Below are positions 7,190 to 15,995 of a DNA stretch of 36,967 nucleotides, in pieces (position 1 is the stretch's first letter; the number at the start of each line of letters is the position of its first letter). Below the pieces are notes generated by a model, which was not told the origin of the DNA, did not search any database, and worked only from the letters and a program-made list of their open reading frames with translations. Location: contig JAJEHL010000032.1 of assembly GCA_022823725.1 (NCBI GenBank), positions 1 through 36,967 on the forward strand. Direction: 5' to 3'. Source of the DNA: Candidatus Latescibacterota bacterium. Lineage in GTDB: Bacteria; Latescibacterota; UBA2968. A program made the translations under genes and the position numbers.

Positions 7190-7542
7190 GTCAGTTCCTC
7201 CACTGGTTTATCGCGATTTAACAGGTATTCCTGTCTCGCCATCATTGTCAAAATACCCACCAGAAGACTGAGTAGCAGCACCAATCCCGCGGGCATAAAT
7301 TTTCGCGTGCGGACGAATCGGCTCATAAATATGCCCGTGAGCAACAAGCCGACCAATCCGCCGGTCAAAAACCCAACGGCGGGATCGCTCAGGCTTTGCC
7401 AGTATCCAACGAGCGCAACAATACCGCAGATTGCGCCCGCGAATAGGGATGCGGAACTTCCGGATTTCGCTTTCCCAATAATTCCTCCGACAATTAACAA
7501 TATGCCGTAAATCGCCAGTGCTACTTGTGCTATTTCAATCAT
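7162..7542 (-). CDS. TMEM14/UPF0136-like small membrane protein
   Basis: Starting at MIEIAQVALAIYGILL the protein has 126 residues and four hydrophobic segments: IAQVALAIYGILLIVGGIIG, then AGAICGIVALVGYW, GFLTGGLVGLLLTGIFM, and GLVLLLSLLVGILTMM. Glycine-rich helices and an R-F-x-x-T-R-K-F-M-P-A-G turn match the TMEM14 family, whose bacterial role is unknown. ATG 7540-7542 has AGGA about 8 bases upstream and lies 10 bp after the oxidoreductase gene, so both are probably cotranscribed. Its last codons overlap the opposing terminator. Confidence 0.75.
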   Translation of the reverse strand: MIEIAQVALAIYGILLIVGGIIGKAKSGSSASLFAGAICGIVALVGYWQSLSDPAVGFLTGGLVGLLLTGIFMSRFVRTRKFMPAGLVLLLSLLVGILTMMARQEYLLNRDKPVEELTKKGQEQCP

Positions 7543-7552
7543 GTTTAGATCC

Positions 7553-8803
7553 TCACTCTCCAAAGTATCCCCTGCTTGCCCAGACTTTTTTTGCCAGTGC
7601 TTTGGCGCCATCGGATGGTTCGATTTCTCCCAGAATACTGCTCGGTGGTTGTCCTGGTTTTTTGCGCGTGGGATCGGGCGACCAATCGTCTCGTTCGTAT
7701 TTTTTTCTTATGGATTCATCGCGAAAATCGGGCACTTCCATCGGTGCCGAATCACTGAGTGCCGATCGCCACGCTTGAATGCCGGCGATACTCATGTCGA
7801 TGCCGCGATACACATCGAGGTAGGGTTGTTCGCCCGTGCGAATCGCTTCGGCGAAATGATAACTCGTGAAAAAATCGCCACCGCCATGCCCGGCTTGTGT
7901 TGCGCGATCGTGATGTACTGGAAAATCTGGTCTGTAAACGGTTTCCACGGGTTCTCCTTTTCGCTTTTCCCACGGTTCTTTCCACACGCGTAGCCGATAT
8001 TTATCGCCGTTGCGACAGTTTTCCATTACGCCCTTATTCCCGTGGATTCTGACGTAATTGCCGTGCCCGCGCAACGCGCCGTGCAGGGATTTCATCACGG
8101 CGTCATTGTCCATCCGACAGATGATCACGCCCGCCGTATCGGCGCGGTTCATGTGCAGGGTTTTGGTTATGTCGCCAAAATCGTAGGGTATGACAAATCC
8201 GTTCACTTTTACTGGGCGCGTGTCCGTGATGTACATTACCGGTGCTATCGAATGCGTGCAATAATAGGTCGAGGGAATCCAGTTGCGCCAGTGATTGCGC
8301 CCGCAACTGCGCCCCAATTTTACTTCTGGTGGATCGGGATGTACGTATTCGCCTTCTCCGTATTTAAATTCTCCTACGTGTCCTTTCTGGTAAAGCCGCC
8401 TCATTTCCTGATTGTACGCCGTGTAGGGATAATTTTCGGCAAACATATAAATTTTACCACTGCGCTCTACCGCGCGTGCAAGTGCGACGCCTTCGCCCAA
8501 TGTATGGCATGCAGCGGTTTCGCTCATGACGTGTTTTCCGGCGTTCAGTGCTTCGACGGCAAAGGGCGCGTGTTCGTGAAAATAATTGGCGAGTACCACG
8601 GCATCCATATCGTGTTCTAAAAATGTATGGTAATCTACATAAGTCGATACTCCGAGTGCTTTGCCTTCGGGTCTTAGTCGCTCTTCCCAGGTATCGCAAA
8701 TTGCAACCAGTTCCATTCCCGTCGGTGTTGCCGCCCGCATAAATGATCGCCCGCGTCCCACACCGACGACGCCCACGCGAATTGGTTTGTTTTTTTCGGG
8801 CAT
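7553..8803 (-). CDS. Gfo/Idh/MocA-family oxidoreductase with atypical active-site motif
   Basis: The 416-residue protein has an N-terminal Rossmann fold for NAD(P): RVGVVGVGRGRSFMRAA (about 8-24), then VAICDTWEERL and DAVVLANYFHEHAPFA. A C-terminal alpha/beta dimerisation domain follows. Canonical members carry E-K-P with a catalytic lysine after the second strand; here the corresponding stretch is HVMSETAACHTLGEG, so the lysine is absent. Other family members with this change are often annotated as dehydrogenases of unknown substrate acting on sugars or inositols. No signal peptide is visible. ATG 8801-8803 has GGGGAA upstream. Confidence 0.88.
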   Translation of the reverse strand: MPEKNKPIRVGVVGVGRGRSFMRAATPTGMELVAICDTWEERLRPEGKALGVSTYVDYHTFLEHDMDAVVLANYFHEHAPFAVEALNAGKHVMSETAACHTLGEGVALARAVERSGKIYMFAENYPYTAYNQEMRRLYQKGHVGEFKYGEGEYVHPDPPEVKLGRSCGRNHWRNWIPSTYYCTHSIAPVMYITDTRPVKVNGFVIPYDFGDITKTLHMNRADTAGVIICRMDNDAVMKSLHGALRGHGNYVRIHGNKGVMENCRNGDKYRLRVWKEPWEKRKGEPVETVYRPDFPVHHDRATQAGHGGGDFFTSYHFAEAIRTGEQPYLDVYRGIDMSIAGIQAWRSALSDSAPMEVPDFRDESIRKKYERDDWSPDPTRKKPGQPPSSILGEIEPSDGAKALAKKVWASRGYFGE

Positions 8804-8824
8804 TACAAGTTCCCCAGTTTTGAA

Positions 8825-8855
8825 TAAAATAAAAACCCGGCTTATCTCCGAGTTT
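8825..8855 (-). terminator. Terminator after mqnA (end of the long operon)
   Basis: On the minus strand AAACTCGG pairs with CCGGGTTT (8 bp, one wobble, 7-base loop; stem at 8833-8855), followed by a T-rich run. It lies 8 bases past the mqnA stop. Confidence 0.75.
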
Positions 8856-8863
8856 TTTCAAAT

Positions 8864-9661
8864 TTAAATATAAAAGCGGATATCTGGCACTGCGTCCATC
8901 AACCCCAGTTCTACACCATAAGCATAGAATCGCCTCAAGCCTTCCAGTTCTGCATCGCCCAAATCGTAGAGGATATTTCTGGTTAGATATTCGGCGTAAA
9001 ACGCGGGAGATAAGGTGCGGGTTTCAGCGGCATAGTCCTTTGCGATGTTTGGGATACGCTGCTTGCCTTTTTCCCTGGCTTCGATCAGTTTGGCAGTGTG
9101 ATATGGCGTCAATGCATCAGGGCGTCCGGTCCAGCAGGCATAGACAAAAGGCAACCCTGTCATCTGCGTCCAAATTTCGCCCAGGTCCAGGATTCGATAG
9201 TGTTTGCGGGGCAGTGTCAAGGCGGGATCGCCTATCAACAGAGCGGCATCGGCTCGTTTGAGCATTGATTCTATATCTGGAGGATAAAAAAATATCTGTG
9301 GCCGGCAACCAAATTGTCGCGCCAGGATGATCTGTGCCAGCACGGCTGATGTGCGCGATCCGCGATCTAGGGCGAGTGTTTGAATTTCTTCGGGTTCTTT
9401 GTTTAGTGCGATAAATACACTGCCAACCGGCCCGTTTGAAATAATGCCGACATTGGGTACAATCCGATAAGGGTCTCGTCCGCGTCCAATTTCTACAGCG
9501 GGGATCAATGCCACGTCGGTTTCACCTATGTGCAATCGCTCGGCGCATCGCGAGGGCACGTCGTAGATCAGTTCAAAATCGCGATTAACTGCGTCCGTGC
9601 GCAGCACTTCAACCAGTGGCCGCGTGTTTAAGTATGACACTACGCCCAAACGCACACGCAT
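8864..9661 (-). CDS. mqnA: Chorismate dehydratase MqnA (futalosine menaquinone pathway)
   Basis: MqnA dehydrates chorismate to 3-enolpyruvoylbenzoate, the first step of the futalosine route to menaquinone. The 265-residue protein has the family pattern: RLGVVSYLNTRPL at the N-terminus, DVALIPAVEI, NGPVGSVFIALNK, LALDRGSRTSAVLAQIIL and DAALLIGDPAL. This is the periplasmic-binding-protein-like fold (VitK2_biosynth family) of usual length. ATG 9659-9661 is preceded by GAGG. It is 12 bp after mqnC and is the last gene of the operon. Confidence 0.95.
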   Translation of the reverse strand: MRVRLGVVSYLNTRPLVEVLRTDAVNRDFELIYDVPSRCAERLHIGETDVALIPAVEIGRGRDPYRIVPNVGIISNGPVGSVFIALNKEPEEIQTLALDRGSRTSAVLAQIILARQFGCRPQIFFYPPDIESMLKRADAALLIGDPALTLPRKHYRILDLGEIWTQMTGLPFVYACWTGRPDALTPYHTAKLIEAREKGKQRIPNIAKDYAAETRTLSPAFYAEYLTRNILYDLGDAELEGLRRFYAYGVELGLMDAVPDIRFYI

Positions 9662-9673
9662 CGTTACTTACCT

Positions 9674-10786
9674 CTAATTCAAAATCTCATACCGCGTATT
9701 TCGCCTTACAGGCTCGTATCCCGCATCCCGGATGAGCCGTTGCATCTCCTGAAGTGTCATGGTATCCGTATGGCTCGTGCCCGCTGCGCTGACTACGTTT
9801 TCTTCCATCATTGTGCTGCCAAAATCATTCACGCCGTATTTTAAGCTGACCTGTGCGACCTTGGCGCCCTGCGTTACCCACGATGCTTGAAAGCTTTTGA
9901 TATTGTCCAAAAACAGGCGCGCGATGGCAATGGTTCGCAAATAGTCAAATCCGGTCGCTTTGATGCCATTCCATCGCCCCTGGTCATCGGCAAGGGCCGT
10001 GTAATCCGGCTGAAAATTCCACGCGATAAATGCGGTGAATCCGCCCGTCTCATCCTGCAAATTGCGAATGTGTTCCAGATGTTCTATTCGCTGCTCAATG
10101 GTTTCGACATGTCCATACATCATGGTCGCCGATGTGTGCAGGTCCAATTCGTGTGCAATGCGATGCACCGCAAGCCATTCGTGGACGCGGTCTTTGCGAA
10201 AACCGATGATGTCTCGTACTTCGTCAGACAAAATTTCCGCGCCAGCTCCCGGGATAGAATCCAGGCCAGCATCGCGCAAGCGGCGAATGCATTTTTCAAG
10301 TGACATACGCGAGATATGCGCGATATAAATAATTTCTGTGGCAGATAAACAATGCTGGTGGATTTGTGGGTAGCGATTGCGTATTGAGGAAAAGAGGTCT
10401 TCGTAGTAATCTACGCGCAGTTTTGGGTTCAGGCCCCCTTGCATCAATATTTCGCTGCCTTTTGGCACGTCACCGCCCACGGCAATGAGTTCGTCAATTT
10501 TTTCATAGATCTGTTCTCTGGGCAATGTATAGCCTTCGTCGGACCCCGGGGGGCGATAAAATGCACAGAAATCGCATCTTACCCAGCATACATTGGTGTA
10601 ATTGATATTTCGCCCGATATTATATGTCACCTGGTCTTTGGGCCATTTGCGTCGTCTCACCACATCGGCCAACAAGCCCAATTCGGTCACATTGGGGTGT
10701 GCAAACAAACGCATGGCGTCATCTGTGGAAATGCGCTCCTCGCTATATATTTTTTCAACAATGTCGTCGATCATGTTGTTTTCCAT
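9674..10786 (-). CDS. mqnC: Cyclic dehypoxanthinyl futalosine synthase MqnC (radical SAM)
   Basis: This 370-residue radical SAM enzyme cyclises dehypoxanthine futalosine in menaquinone synthesis. The 4Fe-4S site is visible as CWVRCDFC (C-x3-C-x2-C) within NYTNVCWVRCDFCAFYR. Further family features are ILMQGGLNPKL, GLDSIPGAGAEIL and TSATMMYGHVET. It is paralogous to mqnE next door; the MqnC call rests on the VxCDFCAFYR form and the MQGGL motif. ATG 10784-10786 has AGGA upstream. It is cotranscribed with mqnE and mqnA. Confidence 0.93.
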   Translation of the reverse strand: MENNMIDDIVEKIYSEERISTDDAMRLFAHPNVTELGLLADVVRRRKWPKDQVTYNIGRNINYTNVCWVRCDFCAFYRPPGSDEGYTLPREQIYEKIDELIAVGGDVPKGSEILMQGGLNPKLRVDYYEDLFSSIRNRYPQIHQHCLSATEIIYIAHISRMSLEKCIRRLRDAGLDSIPGAGAEILSDEVRDIIGFRKDRVHEWLAVHRIAHELDLHTSATMMYGHVETIEQRIEHLEHIRNLQDETGGFTAFIAWNFQPDYTALADDQGRWNGIKATGFDYLRTIAIARLFLDNIKSFQASWVTQGAKVAQVSLKYGVNDFGSTMMEENVVSAAGTSHTDTMTLQEMQRLIRDAGYEPVRRNTRYEILN

Positions 10787-10801
10787 TCGAATCCTGGGAG
10801 A

Positions 10802-11950
10802 TCACGAAATCACTGGTATTTCACCTGGGATTCCGATGGGTGTTTCTTCTAAAATTTCTCGCTCGCTCGATAAAATATTGTATAGATTATCCCGCTCGAC
10901 GGGATCGCGTCCGGCTTCTATAACGCGCTCGACCAGTTGCTTGCGCGTGAGCACCTGTCGCGTCTCTGCATAAGAACGGCGCGTAATTTCGTATTCCTGT
11001 ATTGTGCCGTCTATATCGTCTGCGCCGTACCACAAAGCCACCTGTGAAATTTCAATGGTGTTCATAATCCAGAACGTTTTGATGTGGAAGAAATTGTCCA
11101 GCATCAATCGCCCCACGGCAATTTCTCTTAAATCCGCGATGCCTGTCGGGCCGGGCAAATGCTCTAATTCTGTGCGTTCAGGGTGAAATGACAGGGGTAT
11201 ATACGTCAAAAAACCGCCGGTCTCGTCCTGTAATTCGCGCAATCGCACGAGATGATCGATGCGTTCTTGTGGGTTTTCGATATGACCATATAGCATTGTC
11301 GCATTGGTGGGCAGGCCGACTTCATGTGCCGTACGCGCTACGTCGAGCCATTCTTCGGAATCCGCTTTGGTCCAGAATAAATCTTCCTGTACGCGATCGC
11401 TAAATACTTCTGCACCTCCGCCGGGAATAGACGATACGCCAGCCGCTTTTAATTCGGTCATGACATCCTTTAGTGGCTTTTTTGCAATACGCGCAATTTG
11501 CACCCATTCGATTGCGGTAAATGCTTTTACCGCGACATCGGGTCGCACGTCTTTTACCGCGCGCACGATATCGAGATAATACGAATAGGGAAGTTTGGGA
11601 TTGATGCCCGCGACCATGTGGATTTCAGAAATGGGCAGGTCGATGTATTCCAATACGCGTTTTTGAATATCTTCTGGCGATAATACATAGCCCCGCTCGT
11701 CTTTTGGTTTTACATAGAAGGAGCAAAATCGGCACAACTTGTTACAGACGTTGGTATAGTTGATGTGCTGGTTCCGCACGTACCACGCCACATTGCCGCA
11801 CAGGCGTTCGCGCGAGATATTGGCCAAATATCCTACGGCATTGAGGTCGGGCGTCTCGTAAAGCCGCATGCCATCTTCGGCAGAAAGTCGTTGCCCCAGG
11901 TTTACTTTTTCTTCGATGTCTCGGAGGTCGTCGGGAATTATCGGTCTCAC
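10802..11950 (-). CDS. mqnE: Aminofutalosine synthase MqnE (radical SAM)
   Basis: MqnE joins the adenosyl radical to 3-enolpyruvoylbenzoate to give aminofutalosine. The 382-residue protein carries the Fe-S motif CNKLCRFC in NYTNVCNKLCRFCSFY, then HMVAGINPKLPYSYYL, SSIPGGGAEVFSDRV and TNATMLYGHIENP. The HMVAG and FSDRV forms distinguish MqnE from MqnC. GTG 11948-11950 is the start, with GAGGAG about 7 bases upstream. It follows recN by 20 bp. Neither the hydrolase or deaminase for the intermediate step nor mqnD is in the window. Confidence 0.93.
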   Translation of the reverse strand: MRPIIPDDLRDIEEKVNLGQRLSAEDGMRLYETPDLNAVGYLANISRERLCGNVAWYVRNQHINYTNVCNKLCRFCSFYVKPKDERGYVLSPEDIQKRVLEYIDLPISEIHMVAGINPKLPYSYYLDIVRAVKDVRPDVAVKAFTAIEWVQIARIAKKPLKDVMTELKAAGVSSIPGGGAEVFSDRVQEDLFWTKADSEEWLDVARTAHEVGLPTNATMLYGHIENPQERIDHLVRLRELQDETGGFLTYIPLSFHPERTELEHLPGPTGIADLREIAVGRLMLDNFFHIKTFWIMNTIEISQVALWYGADDIDGTIQEYEITRRSYAETRQVLTRKQLVERVIEAGRDPVERDNLYNILSSEREILEETPIGIPGEIPVIS

Positions 11951-11970
11951 ACTATGCTCCTCATTCTTTT

Positions 11971-13674
11971 CTATGGCTTTTCAGTCAGCATCTCGCGGGC
12001 GTGTTGCATGGTCAGTTCAGAAATCTCTTCACCCCCCATCATCAAAGCGAGTTCGTTGGCACGTGTCTCTTCGTTTAGCGGAATTACGCGGGTTACTGCA
12101 CGCTGATCAACCACTTCTTTTCTGACTGAAAAATGCCGATCAGCCATTTTTGCAATTTGTGGCAAATGCGTAATTGAAATGGTTTGATACGTTTCTGATA
12201 GGTCGCGCAATTTCTTGCCTACAACCTCTGCAATGCGTCCAGAAATTCCGATGTCGATTTCGTCAAAAATTAACACCTGCACCGAATCGGTATGCGCCAG
12301 CACGGTTTTCATCGCGAGCATAATACGCGAAATTTCACCGCCCGACGCTACTTTTACCAGCGGACGGATGGCTTCGCCCGGGTTGGTCGAAATAAAAAAT
12401 TCGCCGCGCTCTATGCCTTGTGGTCCCGCTTCAAATCGCTGACCATCGCATTCAATCAGGCCTTCGGGATCTGGCCGCCGATCCAATTGGACGTCAAATT
12501 GCACATCGGGCATGCCCAATTCGCGCAATGCGCGGCATATCGCTTTTGACAATTTGCCAGCGGCTTTGTGTCTTCCTTTTGACAATTTCTCACAACAATG
12601 TGCGAACTTCTGTATCGCATCGTCAATTTTAATTTGGATTTTTTTTATAGATACTTCGAGTTCGTCGGTCAATTCCAGTTCTTTTTGGGCTTTTTTTTCA
12701 TAGGAAAGCACACTTGCCAGGTTGCCGCCGTATTTTTTTTTCAGCGCGTTCAGCGTTTCTAATCGCTCTGTTACTTCTGATAGGCGTTGAGGATTGTGTT
12801 CTACGCGATTGGCGTAATCGCCAAAGGCGCGGGCCAGTTCCTCTGCACCGTACCTCAGACCATTGAGTTCTTCGGCTATCGGCTCCAAACTGCTGTCCAT
12901 TTGTGCGGCTTCATTCAGGAGGTGCGCGCCTTCGCCGAGTTGATCGGCCACGGATTGATCACCTTCATAAAGTACCTGTTCGATCTGATAGGCGATCTCG
13001 AGTAGTCGTTCCGCATGCAAAAGCACGGACTGTTCGCGTTGCAGGTGTTCGTCTTCGCCGGGATCTGGTTTTGCCGCATGGATCTCTTTGATCTGAAAAT
13101 CCAACAGTTCGCGCCTTTCTCGCTGGCGCTGGGCAACGGCAGTTTTTTCGATCAGCCGATTTTGTAATTGCACCACCTGATGATATGATTTTTCGACCTG
13201 TGTGCGTGCTGTTTGCAAGCCGCCAAAGCCATCCAAAAAGTCCAGGTGCTGATCGATATTTAGAAGCGATTGATGGTCGTGTTGACCGTGTAAATCGACC
13301 AACGCACGGCCCAATTCTCGAAGTGTACGCACGGGAATGGACAGGCCATTGGCGTAGCACCGACTGCGCCCTTCTAATAGTACATCCCGCCGCAAAATCA
13401 GCTCACCATCTTCTGTCTCAATGCCCATGTCATTCAGAAGTTTGAGCGCCGGGTGTTGAAGATAGAGTTCAAAAATGGTTTCTACTGTGCATTTTTTTGC
13501 GCCTGTGCGGATCACATCGGGGCTCGCTCGCATACCCAGTATCAGGCCCAATGCCCCGACCAGAATGGACTTACCAGCGCCGGTTTCGCCTGTAATGATA
13601 TTTAACCCTTTACCAAACTCGACTTCCATGTCGTCGATCAGGGCGTAATTTATCACATGCAATTGAGACAACAA
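11971..13674 (-). CDS. recN: DNA repair protein RecN (SMC-like ATPase)
   Basis: RecN is an SMC-family ATPase that binds and holds DNA ends during double-strand-break repair. The 567-residue protein shows INYALIDDMEVEFGKGLN, Walker A ITGETGAGKSIL (about 28-39), a long central coiled coil, the ABC-type signature VASGGEISRIMLAMK, and Walker B VLIFDEIDIGISG followed by ITHLPQIAKMADRHF. The start is TTG 13672-13674 with AAAGGAG about 8 bases upstream, and the family N-terminus (MLxxLxIxNYALID) fits it exactly. Confidence 0.96.
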   Translation of the reverse strand: MLSQLHVINYALIDDMEVEFGKGLNIITGETGAGKSILVGALGLILGMRASPDVIRTGAKKCTVETIFELYLQHPALKLLNDMGIETEDGELILRRDVLLEGRSRCYANGLSIPVRTLRELGRALVDLHGQHDHQSLLNIDQHLDFLDGFGGLQTARTQVEKSYHQVVQLQNRLIEKTAVAQRQRERRELLDFQIKEIHAAKPDPGEDEHLQREQSVLLHAERLLEIAYQIEQVLYEGDQSVADQLGEGAHLLNEAAQMDSSLEPIAEELNGLRYGAEELARAFGDYANRVEHNPQRLSEVTERLETLNALKKKYGGNLASVLSYEKKAQKELELTDELEVSIKKIQIKIDDAIQKFAHCCEKLSKGRHKAAGKLSKAICRALRELGMPDVQFDVQLDRRPDPEGLIECDGQRFEAGPQGIERGEFFISTNPGEAIRPLVKVASGGEISRIMLAMKTVLAHTDSVQVLIFDEIDIGISGRIAEVVGKKLRDLSETYQTISITHLPQIAKMADRHFSVRKEVVDQRAVTRVIPLNEETRANELALMMGGEEISELTMQHAREMLTEKP

Positions 13675-13686
13675 GGGGCAACTCCT

Positions 13687-14547
13687 TTACTCATCTCGCC
13701 GATCCAGACTCCAGTCTAATTTGCGCTGCAACAAATCGTAAAAGGTCAATCCCTGCATATTGATAAAGCGCACGGGTTCGGAGGCTCGTTGTACTGTAAC
13801 GGGTTCTTCAGGGGAAAGCGAACACACAGTGCGTCCATCTGTGGATAACATAATTTCATCGGACTGATCTGCGATTACCTTAACCGTTACCGATTGATCG
13901 CCCGGCATTACCATCGGACGTTGAGATAGCGAATGCGGACATATAGGCGTGGCGACGAGCACGGATAAATTTGGATGTACTATTGGGCCGCCAGAAGACA
14001 GGCTGTAACCCGTGGATCCCGTCGGCGTTGCCAGAATTAATCCATTGCCGTAAAAGGAGCTTACGGGCCGACCTTCAACCAGCATTACGACCTGCACCAG
14101 ACGCGCTTTGACACTGCGTTCAATTACAACTTCATTGAGCGCAAATGCTTTTTGTGTGCGGGTTTGTGCGTGTAGAGCAATGCGCTCTTCGATGGTATAA
14201 TCGCCACATAACAACCGATCCAGCCCATCGTCCAGTTCGCGGGGTTCTGCGCCCGACAAAAATCCCAATCGCCCCAGGTTTACGCCCAAAATTGGCGTGC
14301 TGTGCGGATAAACCACATCGGCCGCGCGCAATAAGGTACCATCGCCCCCCATTGCCACAATGATGTCAGCGCGTATGGGCAACTGATTGACCGGACAAAA
14401 CCATTTGGAATCAGATGTGCAAATTTGCCGCAAGTTATCGGCGATTAGCACCCCAATGCCTCTTTGATGGATGCGTTGGGCCAATTGATCGACTGCAACG
14501 CCCATGCCCGGTTGGGTCGGGTTCGAAAACAAACCGATGGACTTCAT
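13687..14547 (-). CDS. nadK: NAD kinase
   Basis: NAD kinase phosphorylates NAD+ to NADP+ in the cytoplasm using ATP or polyphosphate. The 286-residue protein has the GGDGT motif (MGGDGTLLRAADVV), the conserved NLGRLGFLSG, LNEVVIERS, and the glycine-rich TPTGSTGYSLSSGGPIVHP. Length is normal. ATG 14545-14547 overlaps the TGA of xseB (ATGA junction). The gene lies between xseB and recN, a common bacterial order. Confidence 0.96.
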   Translation of the reverse strand: MKSIGLFSNPTQPGMGVAVDQLAQRIHQRGIGVLIADNLRQICTSDSKWFCPVNQLPIRADIIVAMGGDGTLLRAADVVYPHSTPILGVNLGRLGFLSGAEPRELDDGLDRLLCGDYTIEERIALHAQTRTQKAFALNEVVIERSVKARLVQVVMLVEGRPVSSFYGNGLILATPTGSTGYSLSSGGPIVHPNLSVLVATPICPHSLSQRPMVMPGDQSVTVKVIADQSDEIMLSTDGRTVCSLSPEEPVTVQRASEPVRFINMQGLTFYDLLQRKLDWSLDRRDE

Positions 14548-14798
14548 TCGTCTGCAAACCCTTTGGAATCTATGGATACCAATTCAAATTCACCATCGCT
14601 ATCGCGTATCAACACTTCAACCTGTTGCCGCGCATCTTCTAATAAACTGCGGCATTGATTGGATGCTTTTAGACCTTCTTCAAACACTTTTAGTGCCTCT
14701 GACAAGGGCAGTGCACCTTCTTCTAAACGATCCACAGCCATCTCCAATTGCTTCAAAGCTGTTTCAAATGTGGGCGCTTTTGTTTTATTTTTTGGCAT
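14544..14798 (-). CDS. xseB: Exodeoxyribonuclease VII small subunit
   Basis: XseB is the short helical subunit that binds XseA in exonuclease VII, which degrades single-stranded DNA to oligonucleotides. The 84-residue protein has the family core FETALKQLEMAVDRLEEGALPLSEALKVFEEGLKAS. It lies 5 bp after xseA and overlaps nadK by 4 bp, implying coupled translation. Confidence 0.95.
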   Translation of the reverse strand: MPKNKTKAPTFETALKQLEMAVDRLEEGALPLSEALKVFEEGLKASNQCRSLLEDARQQVEVLIRDSDGEFELVSIDSKGFADE

Positions 14799-14803
14799 TG
14801 AAG

Positions 14804-15994
14804 TTACCTTTTTATTTTTTCTACCCGGCAGGTTGCCTCGCCTTTTGCAAACCGAATGTGCAGATGTTCACGGGGTGTCAAAATCCCTGCATCAGATACG
14901 ACCGAACCGTCTTCGCGTTGTACGAGGCCAAATCCCCGATCGAGCACTGACAACGGACTGAGCGATCCCAATTTGCCGGTCATACGGTGATAGTCGGCTA
15001 ATCGGCTTTCAAATAGCCGCCGCAGGCGCGCGTATAAATCGCGGTTTAATTCATCGACGTGTTGCGCGTTTTGAAAGATCAAATCGGACAACCGCCGCAT
15101 GCCGTAGCTGCTTTCGTACGCTTTTAGCTGGTCTTCATACTCGTCTAACAACCGCTGCATGAACTCCCGAGTGCGAAGTGTGAGCCGTCCGACTTGTTCT
15201 CGCACCTCTAAAACATCGCGTACGGCAATTTCTGCAGCAGCAGAAGGCGTTGGGGCGCGCACATCAGCCGTTAGATCCGATAAAGAGATGTCGATCTCAT
15301 GTCCCACGGCTGAGATAACTGGAATCTCAGAATCCGCAATTGCCCGCACGACCTCCTCATCGTTAAATGCTGCCAAATCCTCAGCCGAGCCGCCGCCTCG
15401 TCCGACAATCAATACATCTACTTTGCCAAAGTCATTGAAATCGGCAATGCCCTGTGCAATATCTTCTGGCGCGTCTAATCCCTGTACCAGCACGGGACGC
15501 AAAACAATGCGAACAGAGGGAAAACGCCGTTTTAATACATCCAAAATATCTTGAAAAGCAGCACCTGTCTGCGAAGTCACAACCCCAATGGCTCTCGGAT
15601 ATTTGGGCAGGGGTCGTTTTCGATCTTCGTCAAAGAAGCCCTCTTCTGATAATTTTTTTTTCAGTTTTTCATAGGCGATTAGCTGTTGTCCCACCCCTGC
15701 GGGAAATAGCTGTGATACATTGAACTGATATTCGCCCCGCCGTTCATATACCGTCAACTGCCCCTGTGCCAACACGGCCATTCCCGCTGTGGGACGAAAT
15801 CCGGTTATGGGACGCGAGCGCCACATCACACAGCGCAATTGGCTGTGAGGGTCTGAGAGCGTGAAATACCGGTGTCCGGATGAAGGCTGAGAAAAGGAGG
15901 TCAACTCGCCGACGATCCACATGGGCGGAAATTGCATTTCAAGGGTTTGCTTGACCGCCTGGGTGACGTCCGATACGGAAAGCGGGTGTTCCAC
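14804..15994 (-). CDS. xseA: Exodeoxyribonuclease VII large subunit
   Basis: This is the catalytic subunit of exonuclease VII. The 396-residue protein has an N-terminal OB fold (VGELTSFSQPSSGHRYFTL, about 24-42) and the nuclease core: IGVVTSQTGAAFQDIL, VLIVGRGGGSAEDLAAFNDE, then PVISAVGHEIDISLSDLTADVRAPTPSAAAE. The start is GTG 15992-15994, preceded by GGAGGG, immediately after the phosphoesterase stop. The C-terminus is short and basic as in the family. Confidence 0.95.
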   Translation of the reverse strand: MEHPLSVSDVTQAVKQTLEMQFPPMWIVGELTSFSQPSSGHRYFTLSDPHSQLRCVMWRSRPITGFRPTAGMAVLAQGQLTVYERRGEYQFNVSQLFPAGVGQQLIAYEKLKKKLSEEGFFDEDRKRPLPKYPRAIGVVTSQTGAAFQDILDVLKRRFPSVRIVLRPVLVQGLDAPEDIAQGIADFNDFGKVDVLIVGRGGGSAEDLAAFNDEEVVRAIADSEIPVISAVGHEIDISLSDLTADVRAPTPSAAAEIAVRDVLEVREQVGRLTLRTREFMQRLLDEYEDQLKAYESSYGMRRLSDLIFQNAQHVDELNRDLYARLRRLFESRLADYHRMTGKLGSLSPLSVLDRGFGLVQREDGSVVSDAGILTPREHLHIRFAKGEATCRVEKIKR

Positions 15995-15995
15995 C

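Noticed and set aside
8042-8620. Plus-strand 192-codon frame
   Set aside because: It is entirely antisense to the Gfo/Idh gene and shows no domain features.
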